A stretch of 64,000 bases of DNA from the NCBI GenBank assembly GCA_027924585.1, contig BSBM01000361.1, positions 40,378,501 through 40,442,500 of the forward strand. The letters run 5' to 3'. Made by a program: the position numbers and the translations under genes. This document shows positions 34,531-47,082 of the stretch, one piece after another; positions within the stretch are counted from its first letter, which is position 1, and each line of letters starts with the position of its first letter. Source of the stretch: Larix kaempferi. Taxonomy: Eukaryota; Streptophyta; Pinopsida; Pinales; Pinaceae. Under the pieces are notes generated by a model. The model searched no databases. It was not told the origin of the DNA and saw nothing but the letters and a program-made list of their open reading frames with translations.

Positions 34531-36025
34531 ATGGCGGCTGCTTCAGATTTATTCTCCAAACTTCCAGATGAATTGCTGTGCTTCATCCTTTCGTATCTGC
34601 CAATAAAAGAGACAGTTAGATCTTCAGTTCTCGCCAAAAGATGGCGATATCTCTACCACCAACTTCCAGAGCTTCAACTCTCCCCAGATCTTCTTTTGGA
34701 CCCCGCGGTCATCCCCAATCCACTCGCCATTGCACACGTGGAGAGTATTACCTCCAACATTCTGCTCTTACATTCCTCCGATCTCGAAGTCTTCAGCGTC
34801 TATACGTCAAACGACTGGCATTTTAGCTACGACAATATATGTAAATGGGTGCAATGTGTAGCCTCAAAGAATGTCGAATACCTCTCTCTTCGCCATTTCC
34901 AGACACCCTTCGGCCCTCTCCATCCAAGGGAGACTTTACCTCCCTCACTGTTCTTATGTAATAAACTCAGTACTCTCGCACTGAGATTTTACCTCCCTCA
35001 CTTTTCTTATGTAATAAACTAAGTACTCTCGCACTCTCGCACTACATTGTCTCCAAAATTCCAACAGGTTTTGGTGGATTCAAACATCTGATTGATTGCT
35101 TATTCCATATTGTGGAATTCAGAAATGACAGTTTAGCCCTGTTTCTTTCTCATTGCCCGCTTCTCGAGACACTAGAACTATACGGTTGTGTTGTGCCGCA
35201 GAAGATCACCATTTCCGCTCCTCGCATTGATCATTTAAAATTCGAGAATCCCAACCCAGTGGAGATTTTAACTGTCAACTGCCCGAAGCTTGCATTTATC
35301 TCATTATCCCATGTAAAGGATTTCAGAGTGAATGGTCTGTCGTTTCAGGGGCTTTCTTCCGTAGTTCGGTTCCTCCACCTGCAGAGTGGAAGTACTGTGA
35401 TACACAATATGTCATTGGAATTGGCAGAGGTAGACCAAACAATTTATCGGCAGAGAGATGGGTTGAGATAATCAGGAGATTCAAATTCCTGAAAGTATTA
35501 TCTATTGGTAACCCAAGGGGAGACAAGATGCATATCCCTACTACCAACCTGCTCCAAGGGCTTCCTCATCTTGAGCGTCTGTCTATATATCGCACGCTTC
35601 GTCTGGTAAGAAGTTATTTTTTTAGTATGGTATATGTATGTTTTGAGTAAGAAGGAATTTTGGTATGGGGTAGTGATTGGTTTTGGGTTTTCAATTTAAT
35701 GCAGCGTTTAAGCAAAGATCCCATTCCAACAAGTTTAGACTCTCCACTACTCAATCTTCGGAACGTATCTGCACAATGTCTGCCCAATTATGATGAGCAG
35801 GAGATAGATGTGTTGGTCTGGTTGCTAGGGAACTCCCCTGCTCTTGACACCATGGATGTCGCTGTACCACCACCATCATCAGGAGAAGCTGGGAAGGACG
35901 AACAGTACATACAGCTTTTACGGAGAATTCTGGATTGCAATTTCAGGAGACCTTCGGCTCCTGCAAGAGTACGTGTAACCGAAGATCCTGCTCTATTGAA
36001 ACCTCCCAAGCTCCTGCTCTTTTAA
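34531..36025 (+). pseudogene. F-box/LRR-type (FBD-like) gene, frameshifted
   Basis: The frame opens at ATG 34531 with FSKLPDELLCFILSYLPIKE and VRSSVLAKRWRYLYHQLPEL, a clear F-box at residues 6-50. F-box proteins link targets to the SCF ubiquitin ligase through SKP1. LRR-like text follows (NVEYLSLRHF, CNKLSTLAL, CPLLETLELYGC, CPKLAFISL). A 53-bp partial duplication at 34935/34988 shifts the frame and creates a stop near 35020. A second shift lies near 35450 before WVEIIRRFKFLKVLS. An intron (GT at 35606 to AG at 35704) precedes the last exon (35705-36025), which has an FBD-like ending (WLLGNSPALDTMDV, RILDCNF). Without the two shifts the gene would be complete. A recent pseudogene or sequencing error are the options. 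Confidence 0.85.
34935..35040 (+). repeat. 53-bp partial duplication inside the F-box gene
   Basis: tttacctccctcactgttct begins at 34935 and again, with one mismatch, at 34988. Both copies continue through atgtaataaact and gtactctcgcact. The second copy also has an 8-base extra ctcgcact. The offset of 53 is not a multiple of three, so it breaks the frame. Confidence 0.9.
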
Positions 36026-38349
36026 AACCTTCGGTTCCTGGTTACCTTTTTCTTATTTGCTTTGGTTGCACATTGTTGATTCATTCAATACAAAGTTGGA
36101 GATATTAGTGAGAGTAAAAGTTACAGGTTACTGAATACAAGATTGGACATTTAGGTAGAGTGAAAACGATATTGTGTTTTGTGTATATATTAATCTATAT
36201 TGAAAATAAAAAGATAATCTCTCATTTTTTTTATTATAAAGACAAGAGTTACATAGTGGCATTGTCCCCTGTTATTAGAGATTGATATTTTATAAACAGG
36301 AATACTGATATTGAAGTAAAATTGAATTTTTGAGTTAGAAACTAAAATGTAAAGCAATGAGCATATTCCATAAAGATTTGTTACTTTGTTCAAAGCTGTT
36401 GTGAATTCAAATTAGCAAAGCCATGTTGTTGATTTTAATGGCAAAAAATATTAAGTTAATAATTGACATTAAATAATACCTATTTGATGGAAAACTTCAC
36501 TGGCCTTTCCATAAATATCGAATTAAACGTAAAATACATACTAAATGTATTTCTCATATAAAATTCCACTTGCCATTGTGTTTACTTGGAGTAAATAGTG
36601 GTGGGATTTAGCTAAATAAAGATCCCTAGAATGGCAAAGTAATAATGTCCAGTAACACCTTTGGTTTAGAGAATTGTTCTTAATTGCCTCGCACTATAAT
36701 CCTGATGAGTTAGAAAAAGCCTTCTTCTGTCGAGCAACTGAACTTGGAGGCCATCCAAATTGACCATTACCTGTATGAATCTTCCCAGAAGCCTCTTTAA
36801 AAAAAGAATTTGCACACGCAGCCACTGTATGTCCAATTTGGAAACATAATTACTGGCCTGAGGATTCCATCACTGATACGTATTGAACTGTATACATATT
36901 AAAAAACTGCTTTGCCTTACGTTGAAACCATTTGCTTCGTTGCCAACGATGAAGGCTAAGCTATGAGAGCTCAGAACATGATATTTCCATCACCTTACAT
37001 TGAAGGCACCTACTTTTATGCCGCCGATCAAAGCTAATCTATGAAAACTGAGAATTTGATGATAACTTGTGGACATTAATGTTAAATTAATAATTAAATT
37101 AACTTTGGGTATAAATATTAAATTATTGTTGTGATGCCATTGATGAAGGCTAAACTATGAGAACTGAGGACTGAAGGACGTCTGAATGCAATTCACTATC
37201 ATGATATTATCAACTTGAATCAACTAATTATGAACAAGGTGAAACCACCTAAGATAATGAAATGATTTAAAATATAATATGCATTCGGTTTGCAACAAAC
37301 ATGCATTCAACCCAAAATCAAACAGAGCAGAGGAGCCAAGGATATAGCTACTAAAGAGAATATTCAGAAAGAAAGGGCATTGTAATTTAATAAAGACGTG
37401 CCATTAAAACTTCAAAGTCAGTAGAAAGCAGAGACTGAAATGAGGATGGATCTATTCTTTGGAATGCTCTGAGCTCTGAAGCTTAGAAGGAAGCTTGCTT
37501 AATAAATCTAGGTTTTAATACAGATTAAATATGGATATGTGCTATGGGGTTTGAAGGCACTTTAATAAACGTTAAGATGAATGTTGAGGTAGATTAAATT
37601 TGAATGTGCGATCCTGGGCTTAGAAAGAAGGCATCTACCCTGGGGCTTGCCAGGGAAGCACATACAGCCGCTCTAGTCAGTTTATGGTTACATCATAGGA
37701 CAAATATAATCCCAGGAAGAACTTTGGAATTTAAGCAAACCTACTCTGGGATTGTGCTGCCCTACAGGCTGCTGAGAACTTTGCGAAGAACTTTGGGAAT
37801 TGCCGAAAAACTTCGATGGAGATAGCCAATTGATGCCTCAACCCCCCTCGAGAAACGCTAAAACTTCTGGATTTTGAAGAAAAGAGAATATAAATCTAGG
37901 TTGGTTCTGGAATCTGGACTGTATGTATGTTTACGATATTAAAATAAAAGGTTCCAACAGCTCCATAAACATGAACAGGAAAGCACACAGAAATGAGTAA
38001 TGGTGAGCCTTTAATAAAGAAAATAAATCAGTTCAAACGAATCTGATTACTGAATTATGAAAATACAACAATGAGCCAGTGGATTTTAATTTTGCAACTT
38101 TGGATATTGCTTATAGATTTCTAATTTTACCGAACAATTTTTATTTATATGATCATAAGATTTGGATGAACCAATCAAAACCAAACTTTTTCCTTGAAGA
38201 ATATAAACCATATCAAAAGTTGAATAAATAAAAAATTCATATAAAAGTTGAATTTGTTGAGTTATTGACTCGGTGCGTACAAAAGCTACAGAATATAAAC
38301 AACTAGGCTATGGACTCTGAAAAGTTAAACATTGTTTAGCGATGTTCTG

Positions 38350-38352
<3 letters not shown>
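36026..38352. other. Intergenic sequence, nothing recognised
   Basis: No coding pattern beyond short chance frames. A repeated phrase (gaaggctaa(g/a)ctatgagaactga near 36950 and 37142) hints at an old duplication. Confidence 0.5.

Positions 38353-38406
<54 letters not shown>
38353..38406. repeat. TA microsatellite, about 26 units
   Basis: An uninterrupted run of alternating T and A. Such runs are often length-polymorphic. Confidence 0.97.
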
Positions 38407-38408
<2 letters not shown>

Positions 38409-38829
38409 AAATATATCCAAAGACCATGTACTCCCTTGGCATAAATCTCTCTCACTCACTGAATTTCTAATGATGATGTTTGTGATTTCACATTTCCTAT
38501 GATTTTCATTGATTTAGCTTTTTAAAATAGTTTTATCATGACCAGGAATCTCTTTTTTTTCCTGGTAAACCCTAGTTGCTCTACTACACCGATTGCATGG
38601 GAAAACATAAATTCTCATTGTAAGTGTATTTCGATTCAATTTAAATGATCAATAATGTACGGAAGGAAAAAATAAATTCTCTAGGGTTAGGGTTCAACCT
38701 GCAATAAGTTCTAAAACTTTTTTCTTAAACTTAAATCAAATGGTTTCAATAACTAAATTAAATTTGAAGAAATCAAGAATATATATAATTCATGTAGAGG
38801 TTCTGTAAACTAATCAAAACATTCAAATA

Positions 38830-39062
38830 GCAAGCCAACCTGTAGCCTTTGTCATCCGATCAAAAAGGAAATATGTTGGCTTGCAGAAAGAAATAGCAAA
38901 CCAACATAGAAGTTCTTTCTGCAAGCCAACCTATTCATGTAAAATAAGTTGACTTGCATAAAGAAATAGTAAATCAACTTAGAAGCTCTTTCTAAGAACC
39001 AACATAACATATTCATGTAGAATAGGTTAACTTGCAAAAAGAAATAGCAAGTCAACATAGAG
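38830..39062. repeat. Tandem repeat array with a strong hairpin
   Basis: Three to four copies of gcaagccaac / agaaatagcaaaccaacata / attcatgtaaaata occur at roughly 58-75 bp spacing. The first copy forms a perfect 16-bp inverted repeat: ttggcttgcagaaaga (38876-38891) against tctttctgcaagccaa (38914-38929), with a 22-base loop. The flanks share ctgtcatccgatcaaaa (38848 and 39066). Confidence 0.8.
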
Positions 39063-39127
39063 GCCCTGTCATCCGATCAAAACGGGCAAGGCTGATTTCA
39101 ACACAATTTAACGACCATCTTCTTCCT

Positions 39128-39185
39128 CTTACTTCAGCACAGTCCTAACGTAACGTCTTACTTCAGCACAGTCCTAACGTAACGT
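39128..39185. repeat. Exact 29-bp tandem duplication
   Basis: Two identical copies beginning cttacttcagcacagtcc and ending aacgtaacgt. Confidence 0.92.
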
Positions 39186-40399
39186 GCTTGGATGGAGTCT
39201 AATTGTACATAAAATATGAAGATTTTATAAAATTTCAAACTTCTCTTCCACTATCTTCCCAAATTTAAGGTTCCAAATTTATATGGCTAGAAAGTAAATA
39301 TGAATTGATATTAGGATTTTTTATAAATATTTCACCAAGAAACAAAGAAGCTCCAACTTGCATTTCTAGTTATTAATTTAGACAAAGATATTACTAATTT
39401 TGAAGGGAAATCTAAGGATACTTCTCTGCCTCATATTTGCATATGGACATTGGCCATAATCACTTGAGCTATTTGATAGATTAATATACAATAGTAATAT
39501 GGTTTATAACTTCAACATGTTTTTTCCTAGGAAGTCATGTTTAAAAATATATTATTATTGTTATTAATATTATTATTGGAGCTGATTTCAATTCACTTAA
39601 ATTTTTATTAAATTGAATTATGTTAATGTTTATGTATCCTATACATTATGTTTGTCTTACACTTATGGAAGTATTTTGTGATATTTATATTTATATTTTC
39701 TTGACTTTGTATTGAGATTATTATGTGCACATGTTCTTGGTAAAATTTAATAACTAGGAATGTCGTAACTCCCATCATCCTTGTTATAAATATACATTTT
39801 CCATTAATAATAACTAATTTATGCATTACTATTATTTTTATGTTTCAACTCCAAATAACAAAAGATGAAAAATAATACATAGCCAAATTTAAGAGGACAT
39901 TAAAATTTTAGTTATATCAAAAAGCTAAAAAGATTATAGGGAAATTACATCACAACAATTTAGTTTTTTTTTAATATGAATTGTGTAATTCACATCATAA
40001 TTATCTAAGCACATCCATTATTAGGATTATTAGGATTATTGTGTTGATAACTCATTGAATCTTTGATAGGGAATGATGTTATTATTGATATATGATAGCT
40101 CTAAATCATTATTCCTTGATGATGTCTTTCTATTGTACATAATTATAGGTGTGTAAGTGTTTTATACGCAAGTAGGGATGTAGTGAGAGGATATGGCTCT
40201 AGTAAAACAATGAACTTCTTCATGCACATATAGATGTGAAAACACATTCTTTCATAGACATTTCATCCACTTCTAAAACAAAATATTTAATTTGTAAAAA
40301 TCATGTCACGATTAAAAATATATGTGAAATAATATTTTATAGCATTTTATGACTTAAATTATTTTGATAAAAAAGTAGGGTATTTTCCCACTAATTGAT
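39186..40399. other. AT-rich sequence, nothing recognised
   Basis: No coding or repeat structure beyond short ATT runs (39548-39575). Confidence 0.5.
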
Positions 40400-40994
40400 T
40401 GTGAGAATTTGTCACATAATCTGGTCCAGTGAAGAAACCTCACAATTAGTTTTGCAAGAATGCAGATAATGAATAAAATTTGAGCAGAACACATGAGAAA
40501 AAGAAACTCAATTGAGTAAAACTCCATCATTATTATTGAACAATAAGAGTACAATAAATAATACAACTCATGAGAGAAAATCAAATGCACTAAAGGAAAT
40601 TCGAAAAGCTCACAAAAGGCAGACTTACTAAAAGAAAAAGAAAAAAAACAAGGTGACAAAATCACTTTCCAAATCAGTTAAGGACTTTGCGAATTAGCTA
40701 AATCAGGAATGGGAGCTAATGAGTGATGGAAAAGCAATAAGATGATGTATTTGGAGAGAAAAATATGGAGGATGTGTTGGGAAAAAAATAGATAGCTTGC
40801 CAAGTCCATAAAATCACCTAGCTTTATCCTTATCCACTGAAGAGCAGAAAAAACAAGACAAAACTGTGTAAAAGCACATGAATGTGCTCTTACCAATTAT
40901 GGATAGTCATAAAGTAGGCAGAATCTATCCATAATCTTTCTGAGGTCTCTCATGTGGATAATGATGACAATCGTGAGCCTAAAAAGACGATATG

Positions 40995-41039
40995 TGCTAT
41001 GAATATTTAATTAATAATATTAATTAAATATTCATAGCA
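40995..41039. repeat. 45-bp near-perfect palindrome present in one LTR only
   Basis: The arms tgctatgaatatttaattaa and its reverse complement (20 bp each) surround a 5-base centre, taata. The other LTR of the same element lacks it (around 43090), so it was inserted after, or lost from one copy since, integration. It is AT-rich and could extrude a cruciform or be a tiny foldback insertion. Confidence 0.85.
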
Positions 41040-41612
41040 TTATGGGGCCATCTACCTAGTCAAACGCCTAGGAAAGTATCAAAATGAATAATACTTTATA
41101 TCCTAAGTCTAGATGGGTTTTTTTAATATTCTAACACCCCCCTTAAACTTAACTTAGAGTCAGTAAAATATGATGAGGTCCCAAGAAACTATGGCCTTTG
41201 GTCACCCCATTACAATTATTATATGTCCATGTAAACTCTAGAAACAAGGAAAACCTCATGGGAATAAACCCTCCCTGAAAAATGGACATGAAACACACCA
41301 AAAATTGTTGCTCCAAACTAAAGTAGGTGTGATGCTTGATTTAATGTCTAGAGGTATATTCCTCTTTGAAAAAAGAGGATCATGCTCCCAAAACATGTGC
41401 TTGAATTCTCCACCAATGGATGCAAGCGAATCTGGAAGCTCTTTGGAACCAAGTGTACCATGATATGCTTGAGACTTGAACCCAAGCATCAATGAATGCT
41501 CTTCAGACTTGAACATTTAACCATGTGAGGTAAGATCAAATCCAAAAGAGACTTGATGAGCTTGAGAATCAATCCCAAGCAAGTGATGATGTCTTCCATC
41601 TTCAGTGCATCC

Positions 41613-41897
41613 CTAAGGAAGTGTGCTTGTCATCTTGTCGGAATAGGTAGAAGGTATGAGATCACAATCAGTGATTGCAAATGGAGCACTCTTGAAATTT
41701 GATATAACCTTCAAATCATCACTTGGATCAACATATTGTGCACCATTAGCTTGTGAAGTATGCACATGATCATCAACAACTAGCTTGTCATCCTCAAGAC
41801 CAAAATATGAAGAATGATATGAGAATTGTGAACGGATGGAATCCTCTTCAACAATGGCAGCTCCATTAGTTGAACTTTCTTCATCATTAGAAGCCAC
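41613..41897 (-). CDS. Unrecognised acidic open frame in the non-autonomous element
   Basis: A 94-codon frame starting MASNDEESSTNGAAIVEEDS is rich in Ser, Asp and Glu with no domain I recognise. It lies downstream of the gag remnant and may be the diverged C-terminal part of that gag or chance. Not a host gene. Confidence 0.25.
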   Translation of the reverse strand: MASNDEESSTNGAAIVEEDSIRSQFSYHSSYFGLEDDKLVVDDHVHTSQANGAQYVDPSDDLKVISNFKSAPFAITDCDLIPSTYSDKMTSTLP

Positions 41898-42253
41898 ATA
41901 TGAAGGAGAGAGATATGATTTCTAAACTTCTAGAGCCACAGAAGAAGTCTCTTCAATTAATTCTTCTTGACATGAAGAATTCGAATCAAGGAGATCATCA
42001 TCAACATGAACTGACTATGAAGAAATTTATGCAATTTCTTTTTCTTCACCTTGAACAAATTTTCAAATAGAGCTAAGGCCGAGACATCAGGATGGAGAAC
42101 ACATTATTAGGTGTCCATAGGATTTCCCCATGCACCAATCTTTTGCTTATCTAGATCCCTGTCCAAGTTGGACCATATCTAAAAAGGATAGCCTGTACAT
42201 CCAATAAGGTAGTGCATATTTGAAGACATTTCTAGTCACATAACTCTGAATGC

Positions 42254-42430
42254 TTAGTCACAGTCATTCAACCATTCATTCTTCTCTTCAAAGGACTCTG
42301 GCTTGCTCACAACACCAATAGACACATCATAGAGACATTTTCTCTTTAGATATGCAACCATCTTTGGATTCCACTTAACATAATTGAATGGAGCAAGAGG
42401 AGGAACTGAATTCGAATCCATGAAGTTGTT
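42254..42430 (-). pseudogene. Copia gag N-terminal fragment
   Basis: Starting shortly after the PBS, the frame reads SVPPLAPFNYVKWNPKMVAY, LKRKCLYDVSIGVV and EEKNEWLNDCD, then stops and continues with MSSNMHYLIG. The F-x-x-W-x-x-x-M-x-x-L pattern is the N-terminus of copia Gag (UBN2 type). It lacks the zinc knuckle and everything downstream. Confidence 0.7.
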
Positions 42431-43184
42431 GCACCTGCACAAAAGGCCTGAAAAAACACCTAGAAGGAAATTCAAAACTATAGAGCTCTGATACCATGTG
42501 AGAATTTTTCGCGGCCTGAATCTTGTTCACTGAAGAAACTTCACAATTAGTGTTGCAACAATGCAGAGAAGGAAGAAAATTTGGGCATAACACATGAGAA
42601 AAAGAAAATCAATTGAGTAAAAATCCATCATTATTATTGAATAATAAGAGTACAATAAATAATACACCTCATGAGAGAAAATCAAATGCACTAAAGGCAA
42701 TTCAAAAAGTTCACAAAAGGTAGGCTTACTAATAGAAAAAAAAACCCAAGGTGACAAAATCACTTTCCAAATCAATCAATGACCTCATGAATTAGCTAAA
42801 TCGGGTATGGCAGCTAATCAGTGATGGAAAATCAATAAGATAATGGATTTTGGAGAGAAAAATATGGAGGATGTGTTGGCCAAAAAATAGACAGCTTGCT
42901 AACTCCATAAAAGAACCTAGCTTTATCCTTATCCACTAAAAAACAGTAAAAACAGGACAAAATGGTGTAAAAGCATAAATGCACTCTTACCAATTCTGGA
43001 TAGTCATAAAGGAGGCATAATTTATCCAAAAACTTTTTGAGGGTGCTCATGTGGATAATCATGACAAGTGTGAGCCTAAAAAGGAAATATGAGGCCAACT
43101 ACCTACTCAAACACCTAGGAAAGTATCAAAAGGAATAATACTTTATATCCTAATTGTAGATGGTTTTTTTTTAACATTGTAACA

Positions 43185-44309
43185 TTGATACTATTAGTAA
43201 ATATTAGGATATTTCCTTCTATTATTTGTTATAGAGATCATGGATAATTTGTGATAATTGATTTCTTGATTGATTCTAGTACCACACCTTTTGAGTGGGT
43301 TGTTTTCACCATTATCAAAGGGTTTTCCCATTCTAAAATTTATGTCTCTTTCTTCATAGGTTTCTTATGATAAGTCATATAACTGATAACGATCATGATA
43401 AGATGTTAACTTATTATTTACTTATATTTTGTTAATCAAATTTTATTCTTCCATTTTTTTTATTATACATATTTGACATTTCAAGGTGAAATTAGAATAT
43501 TCATCTTAATTTCCTTCCACACAAAAAACCTTTTCAAAAAATTGTCGTTCATAGTGTTTACTTATCTAACTTTTGAATTCCTTGAAACTTTTTGTGTCAT
43601 AGTCTCGAGTTATCTAATTTTTGAATTCCTTGAAACATTTTGCTCCTTATTGGAACCCTTTTAAGTATCCTAAAACCGTGAGTAGTTACATATAACTTGT
43701 AACAGTGAGAGTATTCTAACAGGGGGAGAGAGAAAACATACCTGGAAATAGAAACATGGAAAAACTTGACTTACATGAGTATGTGTTGCAGGCCCGTGCC
43801 ATCTACAACATGAACAACTAGCAGATCCAGGGCTAACAATATCCTAAGGAAACAACGTTTGGGGGACAAATATCCACCTCAGACCTACCTCCTATCCCAA
43901 GACTAAGATCCCTCGAGCCCTCAATCAGTAAAACTATGCCAGATGACTAATCTCCCCATCACCTCCTCACACCCTCTTCACCATAACAAGAAAATCCACA
44001 CATCCACCACTTCCAACCACCAATCTCATGCAACAAACTAACTCGACCCAAGCACCCCAGTTCCCTAGAGGAAGAGTAGAACCCCCATCATGAAGTCCTC
44101 CCCTGTGCCTTAAAAGGTCATTTTCCTTATTATTTAAAATAAGAAAAATTTGCATGGATGACATTTGTCATCCATGCACTAACCCCCCCCTTTTGTGTAA
44201 TAAATATCATTTTAAACTTAAATATGCATTTAATTATCTATCTATTTTATTTACATTAGAACCTTTAGTCATGCACCTATATTTTTACCTTATTTAACTA
44301 AGTGGGCCG
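43185..44309. other. Intergenic sequence between LTR elements
   Basis: No gene. A 48-bp near-exact tandem duplication (ttatctaacttttgaattcc) is at about 43563-43640. The remainder is unassigned until the old copia LTR becomes recognisable near 44310. Confidence 0.5.
44151..44178. repeat. Perfect 13-bp hairpin
   Basis: tgcatggatgaca and tgtcatccatgca are exact reverse complements separated by two T. Eight C follow shortly after. Its role is unknown. Confidence 0.9.
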
Positions 44310-44599
44310 TTACATAATTTCATTCCTTAGTGATTTGAATTGCATATAAATAAACATTGATTTATTCTCTATAAATACATAATGGAATAATGGGTTTCTG
44401 AAAATTATTTTGCATCTCTCTTTATGGTTAATGAATATCATAATTTTTTAACTTGTTTAATCACTTGCTAATTATATTACTACTTTTTTTAGTTTCTAGA
44501 TCTTGTGCTCCAAAATATCACATGGTATCAGAGCTTAAGGGACTCTAAAAGAGTTAGTATACATGTTTTTAGGTTGAATACACTTTGCAGGAGCCCATT

Positions 44600-46040
44600 A
44601 ATTGGAATGGAACTTTGTCCCCAAAAAATCCTTACTCCCTTCAATTTCATTGAATGGAATCAAGAATTGAAATTCTATTGTGAATGAAGGGACTTCACAA
44701 GATAACTATGGGAATAGAGGTTGAGCCTAATTCAGTTGTAGAGAAGTCAAAATATATGAATAAAATGGATGAAGCCTTCGGATCACTATGTTACTCAGTA
44801 CCTTTCGAACTCTTATATCGCATTGAAGTTGAAAAGAATCCAAATGGAATCTAAACCAAGCTATCTATCCCTTTTTAGAAGTAAGAGTTGATGAGAGGCC
44901 ACCAATTAGAGATTGAGCTCCTCAATCTAAGCCCTGGTAATTTCAAATCAATTGAACAACTATTTAGAAGATTCAAGCATATATTACTTCAACTCAAGAT
45001 GTACAAAATATACAAAGACAACGATGAGTTAGTTTTGTCAATTCTATCAAAATTTGGACAAGATTATATTGTGTTTTCTTCCTCATTCCATTCAACAAGA
45101 TTGGTACTTGGTGCTACATGGAAGATGCCTACATTAGATAATTTTGTAGCCTCACTTCTCCAAGAGCAAGATAAGCTCAATCAATTGGGATTTCTAAGGT
45201 CCTTAAAATCACATGCCCTTCCAGAAACCACAATCCAAAGGAAAAAGGAGCCAAATCTAAGAGTTGCACATGAAAATTCATACTTCAAATATGGAAAGAC
45301 TAAGAAGGATGAGGAATTATGTCCATATGACAGGAAGGGCCCACATAGATAACATGATTGCATGTACAAGAGGTTTAATGAAGAAGTAGAAGAGCATAAT
45401 CACATAAAGGAAGCTAACAAACCATAGAACAATAGAGGACATGCACTTGTAGAATTTTTTTTTTCATCTCCATCCTCATGTATCATAGGCTCTGGAGCTT
45501 CACATCACATGGCCTCATCTAAGGACATGTTTTCTTCCATAATACTTGCACCATCCCTACCATATTGGTATATGCACTAGTCTAGATCATACATTCAGCT
45601 GAGGAAGAATCTTTTGCATATTCAAATGAACAAGTGATCAATAGATTTTTACGTTGTATTGGATATATAGTTACAAGTCAAGTTCATGGAGATAACACAT
45701 CATTTCAAATCTATCACTCAATTGTGGGAGAACTTGTCACAAATCAAGTTCTTAATGATAAAGATCTCAAATATGTCTCTTCAATTACCTCAATTTCTAA
45801 ATATTTTTATCCAACATCTCACAGAGTTCCTCATAAATGCTTGAAAGGAGTTCCTCCATTCAAAGCTTGGAGTGGTAAAAAAGTAGTAGTTAATCACTTT
45901 AAAGTGTTTGCATCTTTTGAATGGACTCTCAATCCTTCCAAGAGAAGGAGGACCTTGGAATCGCAAAAGATTGCAAACATATTCACAAATTCCTTCATAG
46001 ATAAGCAATCACACAGTTGCAAGCTTCCTTTGGATTGAAG
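44600..46040 (+). pseudogene. Broken copia gag-protease-integrase of the old element
   Basis: Gag starts with LTPFNFIEWNQELKFYCE and continues at 44888-45352 with FKSIEQLFRRFKHILLQLK, DELVLSILSKFGQDY and LDNFVASLLQEQDKL. The zinc knuckle is degenerate (ELCPYDRKGPHR-stop-HDC). A protease motif IIGSGASHHMASSKDMF follows near 45480, with the catalytic Asp replaced by Gly. The text then jumps to the integrase tail (PPFKAWSGKKVVVNHFKVFA, KRRRTLESQKIANIF). The integrase core, RT and RNase H are missing, so a large internal deletion has occurred. Numerous stops make it non-functional. Confidence 0.82.
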
Positions 46041-47082
46041 GAATGTTCAGAGCAGGCAACTTGGCCTACTCACTCAACATTCTCTTTTTGGGGGAGGGAT
46101 TTTTTCATGAGTTTTTCCCTCTTTCCTCACTGTTTGAGAAATGTTTTATACTTGGGTACCAAACATGGTTGAAAATTTCCTCAACCGAATTTATTTTACA
46201 TTAGTTTCACAAAGTTAAGCTAATGGGGGGGAGAGATTTAAGAGAAAATTTTCCCTCTCCATAGCATTAATCTCTCAAATATGGACTTAGCTCTTGTTAA
46301 GATTCAATATGATAAGATAGATAACATCAGTATTCCATTCAATTTCACGACAATAGCATATACAGGATCACTGAAAGAACAACAAGCACAACATAAACAC
46401 AAGAGACACAATTTATCCTAGGAAACCCTCATGGGGTAGAAAACCCAGCAAAAATTCCTCAATATAGATGATCAAAAGTACAAAGATGAAATCCCCAAAC
46501 AAGAGATCCTTCTCCTCCTTTGCAGATCTCTCTCCCTCCTATGTGAATTCACAAGTGAGTGAGTGTGTTAAATGAGGAACACACCTCCTCTTTATACTTT
46601 ACATTCACTTTACTTTTACACTTGACAGGTCGTCCTCAATAGTTTATTCTCTTGCTGACTGGGCCGAACCCTCTAGGGGACTTAAACACCCCATTACAAA
46701 TGACTCTTAGGGGATCTATTTCCCCGACTTACATGGTAGGATTTACCTCAATGACTTTACATAATAATAAAATCCTAATGGAGGAATAAAGCATCTCCGG
46801 ATGAATAATAATAAAGTACAAATAGAATATTCTTTGAATTTACAATATTTCAACAGTCCCCCTTAACGAGAAGCATATTCTAACAACATCTGCAAGAGCA
46901 AGGAGTCATCAACTACATCAGAGTGATACATCTATAAATCATTGGAAATTTTCTTCAATCATCATCAGTAACTCAAACAATTACTGGAACATCTTCAATA
47001 TCTTCAATACTGGAACATCAACATCTTTAGCATTGATTCTTCATCTTCTGCAACACTCAATCACTCGATCAGCTACAGCAAC

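Larger units (their letters stand above)
40400..43184 (-). mobile_element. Non-autonomous copia-type LTR element, 2.8 kb
   Basis: The two LTRs, 40400-41136 (737 bp) and 42497-43184 (688 bp), start TGTGAGAATTT and end TAACA/TAACA on the plus strand. They are flanked by a perfect 5-bp duplication TTGAT (40395-40399, 43185-43189). The PBS gctctgatacca (tRNA-iMet type) is at 42485-42496 and the polypurine tract ccccccttaa at 41137-41146, so the element lies on the minus strand. The 1.36-kb interior holds only a gag start and an unrecognised acidic frame, with no protease, integrase or RT. It must depend on a helper, or it is an internal-deletion derivative. Confidence 0.92.
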
